Of a stretch of 64,000 bases of DNA, positions 51,101 through 58,499 are shown piece after piece. The position numbers were made by a program, and so were the translations under genes. Every line of letters starts with the position of its first letter. Position 1 is the stretch's first letter. Source of the DNA: Antedon bifida (lineage: Eukaryota; Echinodermata; Crinoidea; Comatulida; Antedonidae). The stretch is taken from contig OY727100.1 of assembly GCA_963402885.1 (NCBI GenBank), positions 11,501,395 to 11,565,394 on the forward strand, in the 5' to 3' direction. The notes beneath the pieces are model-generated. The model was given only the letters and a program-made list of their open reading frames with translations. It had not been told where the DNA came from and did no database searches.

Positions 51101-51723
51101 ACTTTCTCGGTAAAAAACTTGCAGGACAATATTTTTCGTCGGCTCTCTTCTTAATTCTCTCCTGTTTGTTTGTTGTTGTTGTGCAAATGTCGCCCTCATT
51201 CGTTCATAAAATTTACTCATTTCTAGTTTTCTTCACATTTGAATCTTTGGTTTTGTAATTTTGAATACACATTAGAAATAATTTTCAAATAAATTGTAAA
51301 AACTAAAATCAGCAGATTGACTTTCTTTTCAAACTCAGACTGCCAAGAGGGATATCTTACCTGGCGTTGTTCTTCGTTTTTCTGTGTCTTAGTTTGTGGT
51401 GTTTTAGCAACATCCCATTCTTCATGGCTTCGTCTGTAATTATTATTTCCGTTAGTGGAATGTCTTTCAATACGTTCCATGGCGTAATTCCTGATGTAGT
51501 TTGTAGGACTACCATTTAAAGTGTCATCAACGGAGTGCTGGTAAACTATTCTGCCATTGGCAAGTCTTTGAGATGGTGGAGGAGGAGTAAAACTCTTTTG
51601 AAACGATGTCATCGGATAGGTTGAGTTTAAAGAAAGTTGTTCCGATGAAGAGTGAAACCCGTCGCCACCGCTGCGAACACCGACCACATCGGGTGAACGT
51701 CTATAACTTTCCATTTTAGACAT
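15003..51723 (-). CDS. DIXDC1: DIXDC1 (coiled-coil DIX1), spliced gene
   Basis: DIXDC1/Ccd1 is a cytoplasmic positive regulator of Wnt signalling: its DIX domain polymerises with Dishevelled and Axin, and its CH region and coiled coil link it to cytoskeletal partners. Eighteen coding exons, all with GT-AG borders, join in phase to 2382 nt (793 residues plus stop). Approximate layout: unique Ser/Pro-rich N-terminus 1-121; CH domain 122-230 (starts [17 protein letters not shown], closes [20 protein letters not shown]); Ala/Ser/Pro linker to 385; coiled coil 385-610; a conserved TALRSLRSN ... [13 protein letters not shown] block near 625-649; DIX domain 713-793 ([15 protein letters not shown] ... 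[14 protein letters not shown]). Human DIXDC1 is 683 residues; the excess is mainly the N-terminus and linker. At least two other first exons can replace the first. It lies head-to-head with MRE11. Confidence 0.97.
15830..16133. repeat. 26-bp minisatellite in DIXDC1 intron
   Basis: About eleven copies of CTTTAACCTGTTTATACACA+ACTACT with sparse A/G and C/T variants. The variants recur in a fixed order, so blocks of several units were duplicated together. It sits in the intron between the two DIX exons. Confidence 0.97.
16477..16597 (-). CDS. DIXDC1: DIXDC1 exon, DIX domain first half
   Basis: The acceptor CTCATATAG and donor CC|GTACGT frame 39 full codons. The second half reads [21 protein letters not shown], the beta-strand that opens the DIX domain. 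Phase 1 in, phase 2 out, matching both neighbours. Confidence 0.97.
16996..17062 (-). CDS. DIXDC1: DIXDC1 exon, linker before DIX domain
   Basis: The acceptor TTTTATTTTGTAG and perfect donor GTAAGT frame a 67-nt exon, rich in Ser, Arg and Pro ([18 protein letters not shown]). Its phases (0 in, 1 out) fit both neighbours. This linker is poorly conserved in the family. Confidence 0.9.
18325..18605. repeat. 18-bp AACAAGTTGATAAATGTT minisatellite
   Basis: About 15 imperfect units, several shortened, in the intron between the linker exon and the exon at 19004-19066. The antisense open frame rich in FINLLTFIN is a by-product of the repeat. Confidence 0.93.
19004..19066 (-). CDS. DIXDC1: DIXDC1 exon after the coiled coil
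   Basis: TTTTATTCAG acceptor, ACA|GTAGGT donor, 21 codons, phase 0 both sides. It begins [10 protein letters not shown], matching GISSLMERL at the same place in the human protein. Confidence 0.93.
19319..19420 (-). CDS. DIXDC1: DIXDC1 exon, conserved HDPQHH block
   Basis: 34 codons, phase 0 both sides, acceptor TTGCAG, donor CAG|GTGCGT. It holds [12 protein letters not shown] and [13 protein letters not shown], a block strongly conserved with vertebrate DIXDC1. If the donor is ignored the frame stays open for 35 more codons, giving a basic tail and stop without a DIX domain. Confidence 0.97.
19587..19679 (-). CDS. DIXDC1: DIXDC1 coiled-coil exon
   Basis: 31 codons, phase 0 both sides (TTTCCGTAG acceptor, GTAAAC donor). 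It encodes a polar segment around [13 protein letters not shown] at the end of the coiled coil. Confidence 0.92.
19989..20093 (-). CDS. DIXDC1: DIXDC1 coiled-coil exon
   Basis: 35 codons, phase 0 both sides (TTGTTTTAG acceptor, GTATAT donor). Heptad-like Leu spacing in [12 protein letters not shown] and [15 protein letters not shown]. Confidence 0.94.
20249..20395 (-). CDS. DIXDC1: DIXDC1 coiled-coil exon
   Basis: 49 codons, phase 0 both sides (TTTTTATTAG acceptor, GTATAG donor). Gln/Leu-rich heptads such as [12 protein letters not shown] and [15 protein letters not shown]. Confidence 0.95.
20635..20739 (-). CDS. DIXDC1: DIXDC1 coiled-coil exon
   Basis: 35 codons, phase 0 both sides (GTATTGCAG acceptor, GTAAGT donor). 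[10 protein letters not shown] matches LQLKQELLR of the human coiled coil. Confidence 0.95.
20944..21048 (-). CDS. DIXDC1: DIXDC1 coiled-coil exon
   Basis: 35 codons, phase 0 both sides. VVLQARLDQ and [11 protein letters not shown] align with IIIQSRLDQ and KQEARNLQGIK of human DIXDC1. Confidence 0.97.
21287..21376 (-). CDS. DIXDC1: DIXDC1 exon, acidic segment
   Basis: 30 codons starting [11 protein letters not shown], equivalent to human LLLNGSLPEDE. The donor is probably GTG|GTATGA (end 21287); a GT three bases earlier (end 21290) would drop one Val and keep the frame. Confidence 0.9.
22721..23114. mobile_element. TTAA-flanked MITE in DIXDC1 intron
   Basis: Inverted ends of about 30 bp, AGGCCCATTTACACTAGGAC on the left and its reverse complement (one mismatch) on the right, are bounded by TTAA at both edges. 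TTAA targets are typical of piggyBac-type transposons. 394 bp, no coding capacity. A second inverted pair, GCTTTCACATCG and CGATGTGAAAGC (about 22480-22718), abuts its left edge. Confidence 0.8.
23168..23292 (-). CDS. DIXDC1: DIXDC1 exon, start of coiled coil
   Basis: 41 full codons, phase 1 in, phase 0 out. [16 protein letters not shown] is an acidic/Ser segment; [12 protein letters not shown] aligns with AKKMISGLQAL, where the human coiled coil begins. Confidence 0.95.
24120..24410 (+). mobile_element. Dead LINE 3' end with (GAT)n tail
   Basis: Two + frames together read [17 protein letters not shown] and [20 protein letters not shown], the standard C-terminal motif of CR1/Jockey/I-like non-LTR reverse transcriptases. 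A GAT microsatellite closes it at about 24386-24402, a usual 3' tail for such elements. Frameshifts and stops show it is inactive. It lies antisense in a DIXDC1 intron. Confidence 0.7.
24429..24571 (-). CDS. DIXDC1: DIXDC1 exon, Ser/Pro linker
   Basis: 47 full codons, phase 2 in, phase 1 out. It contains [20 protein letters not shown] and [17 protein letters not shown], a phospho-site-like disordered linker. The frame also runs upstream into the intron to an ATG at about 24630, so a short isoform start is conceivable. Confidence 0.93.
24739..24807 (-). CDS. DIXDC1: DIXDC1 exon, linker
   Basis: 69 nt with acceptor TTAATTTAG and donor GTAAAT, phase 2 both sides. It encodes [18 protein letters not shown]. 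Symmetric length means it could be skipped without a frame change. Confidence 0.93.
25194..25437 (-). CDS. DIXDC1: DIXDC1 exon, end of CH domain and Ala-rich linker
   Basis: 80 full codons. It opens [20 protein letters not shown], the last CH helix and nearly identical to human. A TPQ repeat and [17 protein letters not shown] follow. Phase 1 in, phase 2 out. Confidence 0.97.
25712..29137. mobile_element. 3.4-kb TIR element, non-coding, TTA target duplication
   Basis: Begins TAGTCCGGTGGCAGGAGG and ends with its reverse complement. The inverted ends match for about 165 bp with very few differences. TTA lies immediately outside both ends (25709-25711, 29138-29140), as after insertion by a PIF/Harbinger-type transposase; that class assignment is inference. 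Inside are subterminal repeats with TTGACCTTTGACC phrases, a central tandem array and two copies of a block of about 500 bp near the right end. No transposase frame, so it is non-autonomous. It fills most of the DIXDC1 intron between the second and third CH exons. Confidence 0.85.
26860..27690. repeat. Tandem array, about 165-bp units, inside the TIR element
   Basis: Five to six diverging units, each carrying GGCAAATCCATAA(G), GTTCCTTAAGGATCGAGAG, TGCACAGGCAG and a CCATTATGGG-type string. Units decay towards the right. Confidence 0.88.
30487..30612 (-). CDS. DIXDC1: DIXDC1 exon, CH domain middle
   Basis: 41 full codons, phase 1 in and out. It reads [14 protein letters not shown] and [20 protein letters not shown], matching human NVEKVLQFVASKKIRMHQTS. 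Confidence 0.98.
30921..31050 (-). CDS. DIXDC1: DIXDC1 exon, CH domain start (common acceptor)
   Basis: Acceptor TTTTTACAATTACAG, phase 0 in, phase 1 out. [17 protein letters not shown] is almost identical to human [17 protein letters not shown]. Every alternative first exon upstream ends in phase 0 and can join here. Confidence 0.98.
32631..32820. mobile_element. Small dispersed repeat, ACAGTAGAACCC family
   Basis: Starts ACAGTAGAACCCG and contains the family phrases AAGGGG, GTTTTAACA-like strings, TTCATGG and CCTAAATAGGG. Related copies are at 42850-42988, 48640-48790, 58876-59030 and 63197-63335. The 58876 copy shows inverted ends (AGTAGAACCCTCC and GGGGTTCTGCTGTG), so the family is MITE-like. 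Confidence 0.55.
33800..34070. repeat. 87-bp tandem repeat, three units
   Basis: Units start at 33800, 33887 and 33974, with a fourth partial start at 34061. Because 87 is a multiple of three, the - strand carries an open frame with 29-residue repeats ([11 protein letters not shown]...); this is a side effect, not a gene. Flanking DNA (34078-34230) belongs to the ACAGTAGAACCC-type repeat, so the array looks like an internal amplification of that element. Confidence 0.93.
34284..34520 (-). CDS. DIXDC1: DIXDC1 candidate alternative first exon C
   Basis: ATG at 34520, 79 codons, consensus donor AAAAG|GTAAGG, phase 0. Starts [20 protein letters not shown] and ends HAWNLYQK, then could join QQLQAYV at 31050, only 3.2 kb away. 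I recognise no known domain. It is GC-richer than the surrounding DNA and open from its Met to the splice site, which supports coding; transcript evidence is lacking. Confidence 0.55.
34490..34725. repeat. Local duplications around first exon C
   Basis: AGATGACACTGAGAACC(G/A)GCTAAATCCATG occurs at about 34491 and 34622. ATCCATGTC(A/T)TGGAATGT recurs at 34562, 34645 and 34683, separated by ATCAATAAT strings. The copied piece includes the N-terminal codons of the exon in antisense. Confidence 0.85.
35845..36045 (+). mobile_element. Two tRNA-like SINE modules
   Basis: First module: GTAGGTTGGTGGTTAATG with box B CAGGGTTCAATCAG (35893-35906). Second: TGGTAGTCTAATGGTATGGC (35979-35998) with box B GGGTTCGAGTC (36023-36033). 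Neither folds into an intact tRNA (the T and acceptor stems do not pair), so these are SINE heads or tRNA pseudogenes. Confidence 0.5.
36586..36741. mobile_element. Palindromic MITE, TCTGTCTACACTATCAAACT family
   Basis: Begins AAGCTCTGTCTACACTATCA and ends with AAGTTTGATAGTGTAGCTTT, its inverted partner slightly eroded. Internal phrases AAATATGGTAGTG and ATGGGCACATCAC are shared with the other copies. Confidence 0.85.
39430..39590 (+). mobile_element. Decayed LINE tail fragment
   Basis: A + frame reads [19 protein letters not shown] and later [12 protein letters not shown]. This resembles the R-x-R-GRP-K-x-W-x-D ending of non-LTR reverse transcriptases. A stop and frame damage are present. 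Confidence 0.45.
41730..41849. mobile_element. Palindromic MITE, same family
   Basis: Clean terminal inverted repeats AAGCTCTGTCTACACTATCA / TGATAGTGTAGACAGAGCTT bound a 120-bp element with CATATTTGGGCATATCACA inside. Confidence 0.9.
42850..42988. mobile_element. Small dispersed repeat, ACAGTAGAACCC family
   Basis: Contains TTCCTTGAAAGGGGGTCGGC, CGTAGTATTAAAACAT and ends GGAGGGTTCTGCT. A close relative of 48640-48790 (which shares GGTTGGCCGTAGTGTTA). Confidence 0.55.
43680..43833. mobile_element. Palindromic MITE, same family
   Basis: AAGCTCTGTCTACACAATCA at the left and AAAGTTTGATAGTGTAGACAGAGCTT (in parts) at the right. About 154 bp. Confidence 0.9.
44684..45318. mobile_element. TTAA-flanked non-autonomous transposon (635 bp)
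   Basis: TTAAAGACCCCTTCCCT at the left is mirrored by AGGGAAGGGGGCTTTAA at the right, each including the TTAA target; ACGTTTTTT follows inside both ends. The interior is GC-richer than its surroundings and includes TAGGCCTAG strings, but no transposase. Ends and target fit a piggyBac-type non-autonomous element. Confidence 0.82.
47272..47812. repeat. 20-bp minisatellite, about 27 units
   Basis: Units of TTCTTATT(C/T)TTCAATC(C/T)ATG in tandem. Because 20 is not a multiple of three and the unit has no stop, all three + frames stay open for 98 to 178 codons with the same 20-residue super-repeat ([11 protein letters not shown]-like). None is a gene. It lies antisense in the large DIXDC1 intron. 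Confidence 0.97.
48640..48790. mobile_element. Small dispersed repeat, ACAGTAGAACCC family
   Basis: Shares AATAGTGGTTGGCCGTAGTG, a TTTAAAACATGTT string and TTCATGGG-like sequence with 42850-42988 and 32631-32820. Confidence 0.5.
49581..49664 (-). CDS. DIXDC1: DIXDC1 alternative first coding exon B
   Basis: ATG at 49664, 28 codons, [15 protein letters not shown] ... QWQEWT, perfect donor ACA|GTAAGT, phase 0. An in-frame TGA two codons before the ATG rules out extension upstream. An acceptor-like TTTATGCCAG at about 49688 suggests a spliced 5' UTR whose exon may be 51062-51220. It joins the common CH exon at 31050. Confidence 0.75.
50570..50945. repeat. Cluster of TAGGCCTA/CTAGCCTAGG palindromes
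   Basis: Many overlapping AGGCCTA, CCTAGG and TAGCTAG strings in under 400 bp, just downstream (- strand) of the DIXDC1 upstream exons. A similar cluster lies at 57630-57950 upstream of MRE11 and a small one at 44868-44905. Confidence 0.8.
51062..51220 (-). other. DIXDC1: Candidate DIXDC1 exon (UTR or fourth alternative start)
   Basis: ATG at 51220 opens [17 protein letters not shown] and runs 53 codons to a consensus donor ATT|GTAAGT at 51062, phase 0. So it could join the CH exon as coding sequence, or serve as the 5' UTR exon of the 49581-49664 start. The frame otherwise stops five codons past the donor. Only the donor and the open frame support it. Confidence 0.35.
51361..51723 (-). CDS. 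DIXDC1: DIXDC1 first coding exon A
   Basis: ATG at 51723, 121 codons, donor CAG|GTAAGATAT, phase 0. Low-complexity polar sequence, starting [15 protein letters not shown] and ending [10 protein letters not shown], with a PPPPSQR stretch; no known domain. Human DIXDC1 also has a short divergent first exon ending directly before QQLQAYV, so the join is natural. A second Met at codon 4 is an alternative start. Confidence 0.85.
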
Positions 51724-54700
51724 ATACCTACTTTTCTAGTGAAATCCTAAAATTGTAGAGAGAATTAAATAATATTAAACAAAATCCATCTATGATCGTC
51801 ACACAAAGAAGATAGGTGAAGTATACACTTCGTCTTTAGATATAGACCAAAAAAATAAATCCTCAACAAAATTGTATAGTAAAAAAGATTTTAAGTATAC
51901 AGTACAGAATATTAACAACAATATCCATGGTGTATCGCAACAGCTGAGCACATTTTAGGTGTATGTATAATTAGTATGCAATGAAGAATGAAATGTTTAG
52001 GCTACTGTTCCCTGATTTTACAAGTTCCATTTGTTTGAATACTTCCTCAAATTGAATCGAAATAAATCTATTAATATAATAAAGTGAAAGATGTTTTAAT
52101 GTTATCTTCACAGAATCAGTTTAGAACCAATATTTATTACAAATACCAATCTATTTTGAGTAAGGTTTTAAAGAAGATTTTAGAATGTCTTTCCCATGTC
52201 AACTTCCATGCATGTACTGCACCGTATCGCACGGTGGGCGAGAATCATCGAACATAATAACAGTTCTGTCGTGGGACTTCTCAGATATTGAAAACAAACA
52301 TTCAATGGCCTATTTTGAATTCACTTGGTGTTCCAAGAAACCGTAGGCTAATTCATCAGAACACTATTCATATTTAAAACGTAAACGATTGCTCTCTCAT
52401 CCGGAGATGGTCAAGCCAACTACAACTAATAGGGCCTAGGATTGCCCTCACTCTCATATAATTTTAAACTTGGTTCATACTGTATATAATTATAATTATA
52501 CATAACTTCTTTTGAAGTCTAGCTTTAATGGTAGACTCGCATACCACTGTCGTACATTAATAATTGAATAACTTCTCTAACTTACGATGATTTTCAAATA
52601 CCAAAGTCATGTGGCCACAAGCGGCATTCCCGTTTTACTCGAACAACTTTGCTTAAGTTCATATAGAGGCTTAATTTAATAATTCAACTTATCTTACCTA
52701 TATTTGTAATGACCAAATCCGAAACGACAGTACTTACTAGAGTTATCCGTTATTAAATAGCAAGGATGTTTACAGTACATGTTCCCTTCTTTAAATTCAA
52801 AATCCATTCAAGCATGGATTTTTCAAACAATATAGTGACAACCGTCACGAGCATGGTGTACCTCTCATGGGGGTTTTATGGTTTAATAATAGTCCAGTCA
52901 CGTTCGAGCTAGCCTATAGCAATTCTTCTACTTAAATTCCAAAATGGTTCCATGTGGCAGTTAACACATTTTTACGACAGGCGCTACTACTTTTAAATCC
53001 TTATTGATTTTTTTTTTAAAACAAGTCTAGAGGCTCTATAAAAACCTTCTTTTAAAACGGATAATAGTTTTAATGAATGTCCGTGTCCGTTTTCCAACGT
53101 ATAGACCAGTTGACAAACTGAACTTCTAACAGAAAACCGTATTTGCAAAAAGACAAAACTAGCAAATTTTAGTTTGCAAACTAGAGCAACTCCGAAATAC
53201 AAATCTGGTAAAGTGAATAGACCATAGTAGGCTTCTTGCTCGAAAACAGTTTGTCATTAAATTTGGCTGTTTATATGCATTCCAACCAATACAAGAGTGT
53301 TTATGTTACAACACCATACTTTGACATAATAGTAAATCTATCAAAATGCGCATTCATGTTAGTAAATATTATGGTTGGTTGGTGGTTTGGCATCATATTG
53401 ATGACATATTTATAAAAATGTGCCGCATGTGAAGCAACCGAAAAATGGAACATTCTCATTCGAAGTTATACGAGCAAACATTTTACGGCATCTTTTAATG
53501 GTTAAAACTCGTCATATAAAAACCGAATTCGTCTCAATGCCAAAAAATGACTGTTTACGTCTCAACTACGTCATAACATCATTGTATCATTTTATAGGCC
53601 TATTTGGTCATAATTATATCTTAGTTTTATTCAGCAGGGACGGCCAAATAGTACTGTATGATATGCAATGATGCCAAGTTTACAAACCTAATAATTAATG
53701 AGTTTGATAGTAGGCCTATTCTAGTTTGTCCTGCTAACTTTAAATTACTGTAAGTGTCTCTGTAAATGATGCACGTAATTGTACATTAAGCCCGTTGTGA
53801 AATTACATTTAAATAAGATCGTCGAAATGTTCTTTAAGTAATAAATCAAGCCAGACTGATTCACGATATCAATAACAACAACTTAAGGAGCATTAACCTA
53901 GATATTCGCTCGGGTTTACACCTTTTCTATTGTTAGACTAAAAGTAGTAAATTTTGGAGTACCTGCACCACATTGCTCCACGTTGTACTATTGTTCGTGC
54001 GGAGGTTATAATAAAACATAAATAATGGATTCATTGTATACGTTTGAAATTGAATTATCATCTACATCCTGAGTAATATTCGTGGTAAAATAATTAGAAT
54101 AGGCCTATAATATAATCCAAAATATTATTTAAACCGAAAAAAAAATCATAATTAATAAAAAATCAGATTGTAGTTTTCTAGTACTGTAGTTATAAATACG
54201 TATCGATAGTTATGGATAATATTATAGCTCCAATAATAAAAACTAACTCAATGTAATTATACGATACATAGATTCAGTAGGTCTGTTAAGTTCAAACACC
54301 TCGTTTAATAGACTACCATTATTGTCGGGGAAATGGTTGCCACCATCATCAATGCTATGAATGACATGGTGAATGGTCAAAATAATACTTTCTGTATTCG
54401 TCACTTATTTTAAGTACGGGCAGGCTAACTAAGAAACCCCCATTTTGCATTCATCCTAGTTACGGAGTTGTGTTGACTTTTAACCAAGAAACATTCACTT
54501 TATACGGCATAGATAAAATATAAGCACCTACCTGTATTCGACATCGGTTTAATATCCGCTATAAAGTAATATCCTCGTAAATCAAAGATGTATATTAATG
54601 TTCCCAAGCTAAATGCATGCAATGGCCTACATATCCTACCCAGTTATGTTATTGTGGATGAAACGAACTGTGTCAACCTACTTCAACAACACAAAAGGTT

Positions 54701-54989
54701 GTGAACAATTAAGACGCTAAGACTGAAAACTAAATGGGTTGATGAATGGACAGATCGATACTTATTTGTCTAATGGAAGTGAATGAGAGGCAGACCCTAG
54801 GGAAGGCTGCGCGAATTGTTAATTCTATTGATTCAATCAAATGATAATTAAACAAAACTCAACGGCCAACAATATACACAGACACGATTCGAACCGTATA
54901 ATGTTTGTCAGCCGATTCTATCAATACGGTATAATGTCTGACATAGGCCTACGTGTGATCGGTTCACAACGCAGTTGGATTTTGTTTTC

Positions 54990-55085
54990 ATGAAGAAAAC
55001 AATCTGGATTTGAACCCAGGAACCGAGCAGAACAGAACATAAAACGAGTAGGCGGCCTACCATATGAGTAGCGCCTGTGTTGAAG
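54990..55085 (-). mobile_element. tRNA-derived SINE head
   Basis: On the - strand ATATGGTAGGCCGCCTACTC (box-A-like) is followed by CTGGGTTCAAATCC (box B, 55017-55006 plus flank). The tRNA fold is not intact. Confidence 0.5.
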
Positions 55086-56319
55086 CTTCACTATTTCGAT
55101 TTGTATATTCTCGGTCTCTAAAGGCATCCGATGATGATGGATCAAATAAAGATCGAAACGTTGAATCACGGCTTGCCTATCGTTATTTAGTTTCAGTTTT
55201 ATACTATTTTATTTAAACATATTCTGTGAATTGGCATCCGATTCAATTTTAAGCAAATTCTATTAATAAAAAATGTGGAAAGGAAAATAAGAGCTGGCTT
55301 TAAGCTCAAACACTAGTTGCATATTGTTTTACCAATCTATATCTGTCATCAAAAGTCCACATGACAGCAAACAAACGCCAATGTAAAGAGCATCACGATG
55401 AATCGTATTATTAAACATTAACCCCATAACCCATGTAGTTACATGCATGCCTGGTGTGTACTGTTGCCTAGCAATAACATCGTAGTGTCAGTTGATGGTC
55501 AAGCTCGTTTGGATTTGTTTCAATACAGCTGGGTGTTTGTTGGCCTACAAGATGCTCTATTATGATCGAATCTTATACTGCGCTAATTCATTAAAGAGTT
55601 ATTGTCTCCCAAAAACATGAAAATAAAGATTAATAAAATCAGACTTTAAAAAAACCGGAAAAAATTTCTCTTATAAAATGACAAAATAAATGGTTAAACT
55701 CAACCAGGAGTTCATTGGCTTGCAGCCAATTTGACTATTTGTTGCTTTAAATTACAGTTTTTAGGTAAATACATTTTTTCGCTCAAATTTTTGGTCAAAG
55801 TGAAAAACCATTAGGTGACATTAAAATGGCATATTCAACAAAAAATGTTTGAGAATTATACATTTATAAACATTCAACAATACATCTTTAAACATTCTCA
55901 TCTTCTCACGTGCACATGTCAGTGTTGCAGAAACCGCGGCGGTAATCATTCAAACACGTTAACTTTATCAGAAATCAACATTCATTGACTGGCACATTAG
56001 GCCTGCATCACAAATAGAGTAAGGAATAAGTTTAGTATTTAAATAGAACATAAAGTGGTGTTAAAGTATCTGTGGGTCTAGCGACTGATTAGTAAGATAA
56101 TTTTACTTTTCTATTTCTACTATTCGGACCACCATCTCTGTTTCACGTTACGTCAGCCAATACTTGATTAACCAAGAAGAATAGAGATAACCAGAAAAGC
56201 TTGGACGAAATTATTTTCAAAATTTTGCAAAAATGCAATGGATAGGCCTATTGTGTTCTTATAATGAACCGTCTCAAAAAGCGAGCGCAGTAGACCAGAG
56301 ATGTAACACGAATAGCTAA

Positions 56320-56443
56320 AGATCTGTCTACACTTTATGTGACAAAAAAAAATGTGATGTTCCCATATATAGAAACGATGACACTACTATATTTGGGCAC
56401 ATCAAACTTTTTTTGTAAAACTAGTTTGACAGTATAAACAGTA
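56320..56443. mobile_element. Palindromic MITE, same family (eroded)
   Basis: AGATCTGTCTACACTTTATGTG at the left, ACTAGTTTGACAGTATAAACAG at the right, ATATTTGGGCACATCA in the middle. The inverted ends are damaged compared with the 41730 and 60168 copies. Confidence 0.7.
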
Positions 56444-57629
56444 CATATGAAATTTTCTGAACAGAACACTCCTGAAAAAATCATGGCATAATGGATCATC
56501 GAAAATGTAGGCCTACATACCTTAGAAGTAAAGTTATATATCAAACATCTTGTTGTCTCAATTACCCAACTAATACCGTATTAAATCATAAGTACTTCTG
56601 TTTCAGTTGAAGATCATGCGTAGGCCTACTGATGTACGGAGTTGCAGTGTTTGCTCCTGCACAGTGCTATGAACAAAATCAAGCCTTAGATTCCGTATTA
56701 AAAATTATAATGAATTCGAATGATTCGCAAAAACGTATTAAATAAGAAACAGTAGCTTAATCCATCAACTGAAAAGAGTATAGATTTCATTTCTGTGACG
56801 TTACTGAAACTGGATCTTTCATAACATTCGTCCTTCTACGGGTCCAGTCGCCGTTGGCAATGTTTAACGACGAGTTGTAGTTATATTGTTTACATAATCT
56901 GTATCGATTGACAAAGATATTGAATTGTTGTTACTAAATGGATACTTAGTAATAATAAGTCCTTGCTTTGTAAAGTAATCATGTTTAGCATACTTGTAAG
57001 CACAGATACTTAACAAGGAATAATGTCATTTACAGGCTCAAAATAATACCGAATAATATAGCTTGTAGGCATACACATTTTTAATATCGAAAAGGCATTC
57101 TATCGTCCTTCCATCTACAAATTGAAATTGATGAGAGCGGTTAGAAGAAACCGAATTAAATGTAATAGACTAAGTAAAAACTTCCTTTTTGATAACTAAA
57201 AAAATAAACATCACATTTTAATAATAATATGTATATGCTCTGTATGCTGTTTGAAGTCACCATGCATTTATATTTTGCCCCAAGGAGATGTTTATGAATA
57301 TTAATGTGGAATGTTAAACCTTAAAAATTGATAGAAAAAACAGATAGGCCAAAGATCGAATACTCATTTTGGATTGGCTATTTTTTGATCAAAAAGTTCT
57401 GAATTCATCAAACGATGAGGGCGGTTTTTCGCGGAAATTCCGTCTACACACACACCACCAACACATGTTATGATCGGCGTGTTTACATTTATAAGTTTCT
57501 CTAAATAAGCCAATTATGTATTACTAAACTTGAAAAGCAAGACAATACAAACCTTAGTATTCATTACTGTATTAGTGGTGTAAATCAATTATTGTCATGC
57601 TGTCGATCATATCCTAGAACAAAGAAAAA

Positions 57630-57950
57630 CTAGCTAGGCCTGGACCTACCCATTCCATTGCATTAGGCCTAGCCTAGGCCGTAGGTAGTCTAGCTAGGCC
57701 TCCTCTAGGCCCACTTTCTTTTAGTATACTAGTAGTAGGCTAGACTAGGCCCTAGGCATATAAGGCCTAGACATTTCTTATACTGTATTGGGCTAGCTGG
57801 TGTAGGCCTATAAATATAATTATAATAGAATAAAAAGCATTTAGCCTTATTTTTATATTTAGCCTAGACTAAAATATAATAAATAGGGCCTAGCTAGCCT
57901 AGGCCTATACTATTTAATTATTACTAGGCCTACTTACTTTGCGAGATCCG
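57630..57950. repeat. TAGGCCTA-rich cluster upstream of MRE11
   Basis: Dense AGGCCTA, CTAGCCTAGG and CTAGCTAGG palindromes, 500 to 800 bp before the MRE11 start codon. Simple-sequence expansion or a motif-binding region; the sequence alone does not decide. Confidence 0.75.
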
Positions 57951-58092
57951 GAGTCGAGGCTATGCTATATATTGAAAAGGGAATCATTGAAAATAAGCAA
58001 GTTTTAGAAAATAAAAATATGAATTAAAGAAACTCCAACAACTAACTCAACTGCTGAATGATGGGAGCTTACAGCTCTTACTACTAGTGCAA

Positions 58093-58231
58093 GTCCAAGC
58101 CATGTACAGTAGCTCCAAAGACTAACATTTCTCTCATACTTCCTGACATCCATTTATACTATTGTGGAGAGAATGATAGTCAACTCCTAACCTCATGGTA
58201 AATCAGTCAAAGCATCCATTTTCCTAAATTC
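58093..58231. mobile_element. 137-bp unnamed mobile repeat, copy 1
   Basis: Matches 59464-59602 over its full length with about two mismatches. This copy is flanked by CTACTAGTG on both sides (58081 and 58232), which looks like a target-site duplication. No inverted ends, no coding. Confidence 0.75.
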
Positions 58232-58470
58232 TACTAGTGGTTAGGCTAGTGCAGGAAGTACTGGGGAGGAAGGCTTTAAAGTCATTATGTAATCTATTAA
58301 TTATATAGATATTTACTATGCCTACTAATAATAGGCATGCGTCTTGTGCATTCTTATTTACTTTAGAAACGCATCTGAATGAAGTGGACAGCTGGTCAGA
58401 AGAATAAAAATTTATTGTTTATGAACTAAACATCATTCATCATTGATTGTTTTGTATTAAAAGATTTGAA

Positions 58471-58499
58471 ATGTCGAACAATCAAGACTCAGCAAATGG
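58471..58499 (+). CDS. MRE11: MRE11 coding exon 1
   Basis: ATG then SNNQDSAN; donor GG|GTATGT; phase 2 out. Short and variable N-terminus. Confidence 0.88.

Larger units (their letters stand above)
51724..58470. other. Intergenic region between DIXDC1 and MRE11
   Basis: Contains the promoters of both divergent genes but I can assign no core promoter with confidence. A GCGGTTTTTCGCGGAAATTC string at about 57420 resembles an E2F-type site, plausible for a repair gene. Repeats listed separately: SINE at 54990, MITE at 56320, TAGGCCTA cluster at 57630 and a mobile repeat at 58093. Open frames here match nothing I recognise. Confidence 0.55.
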
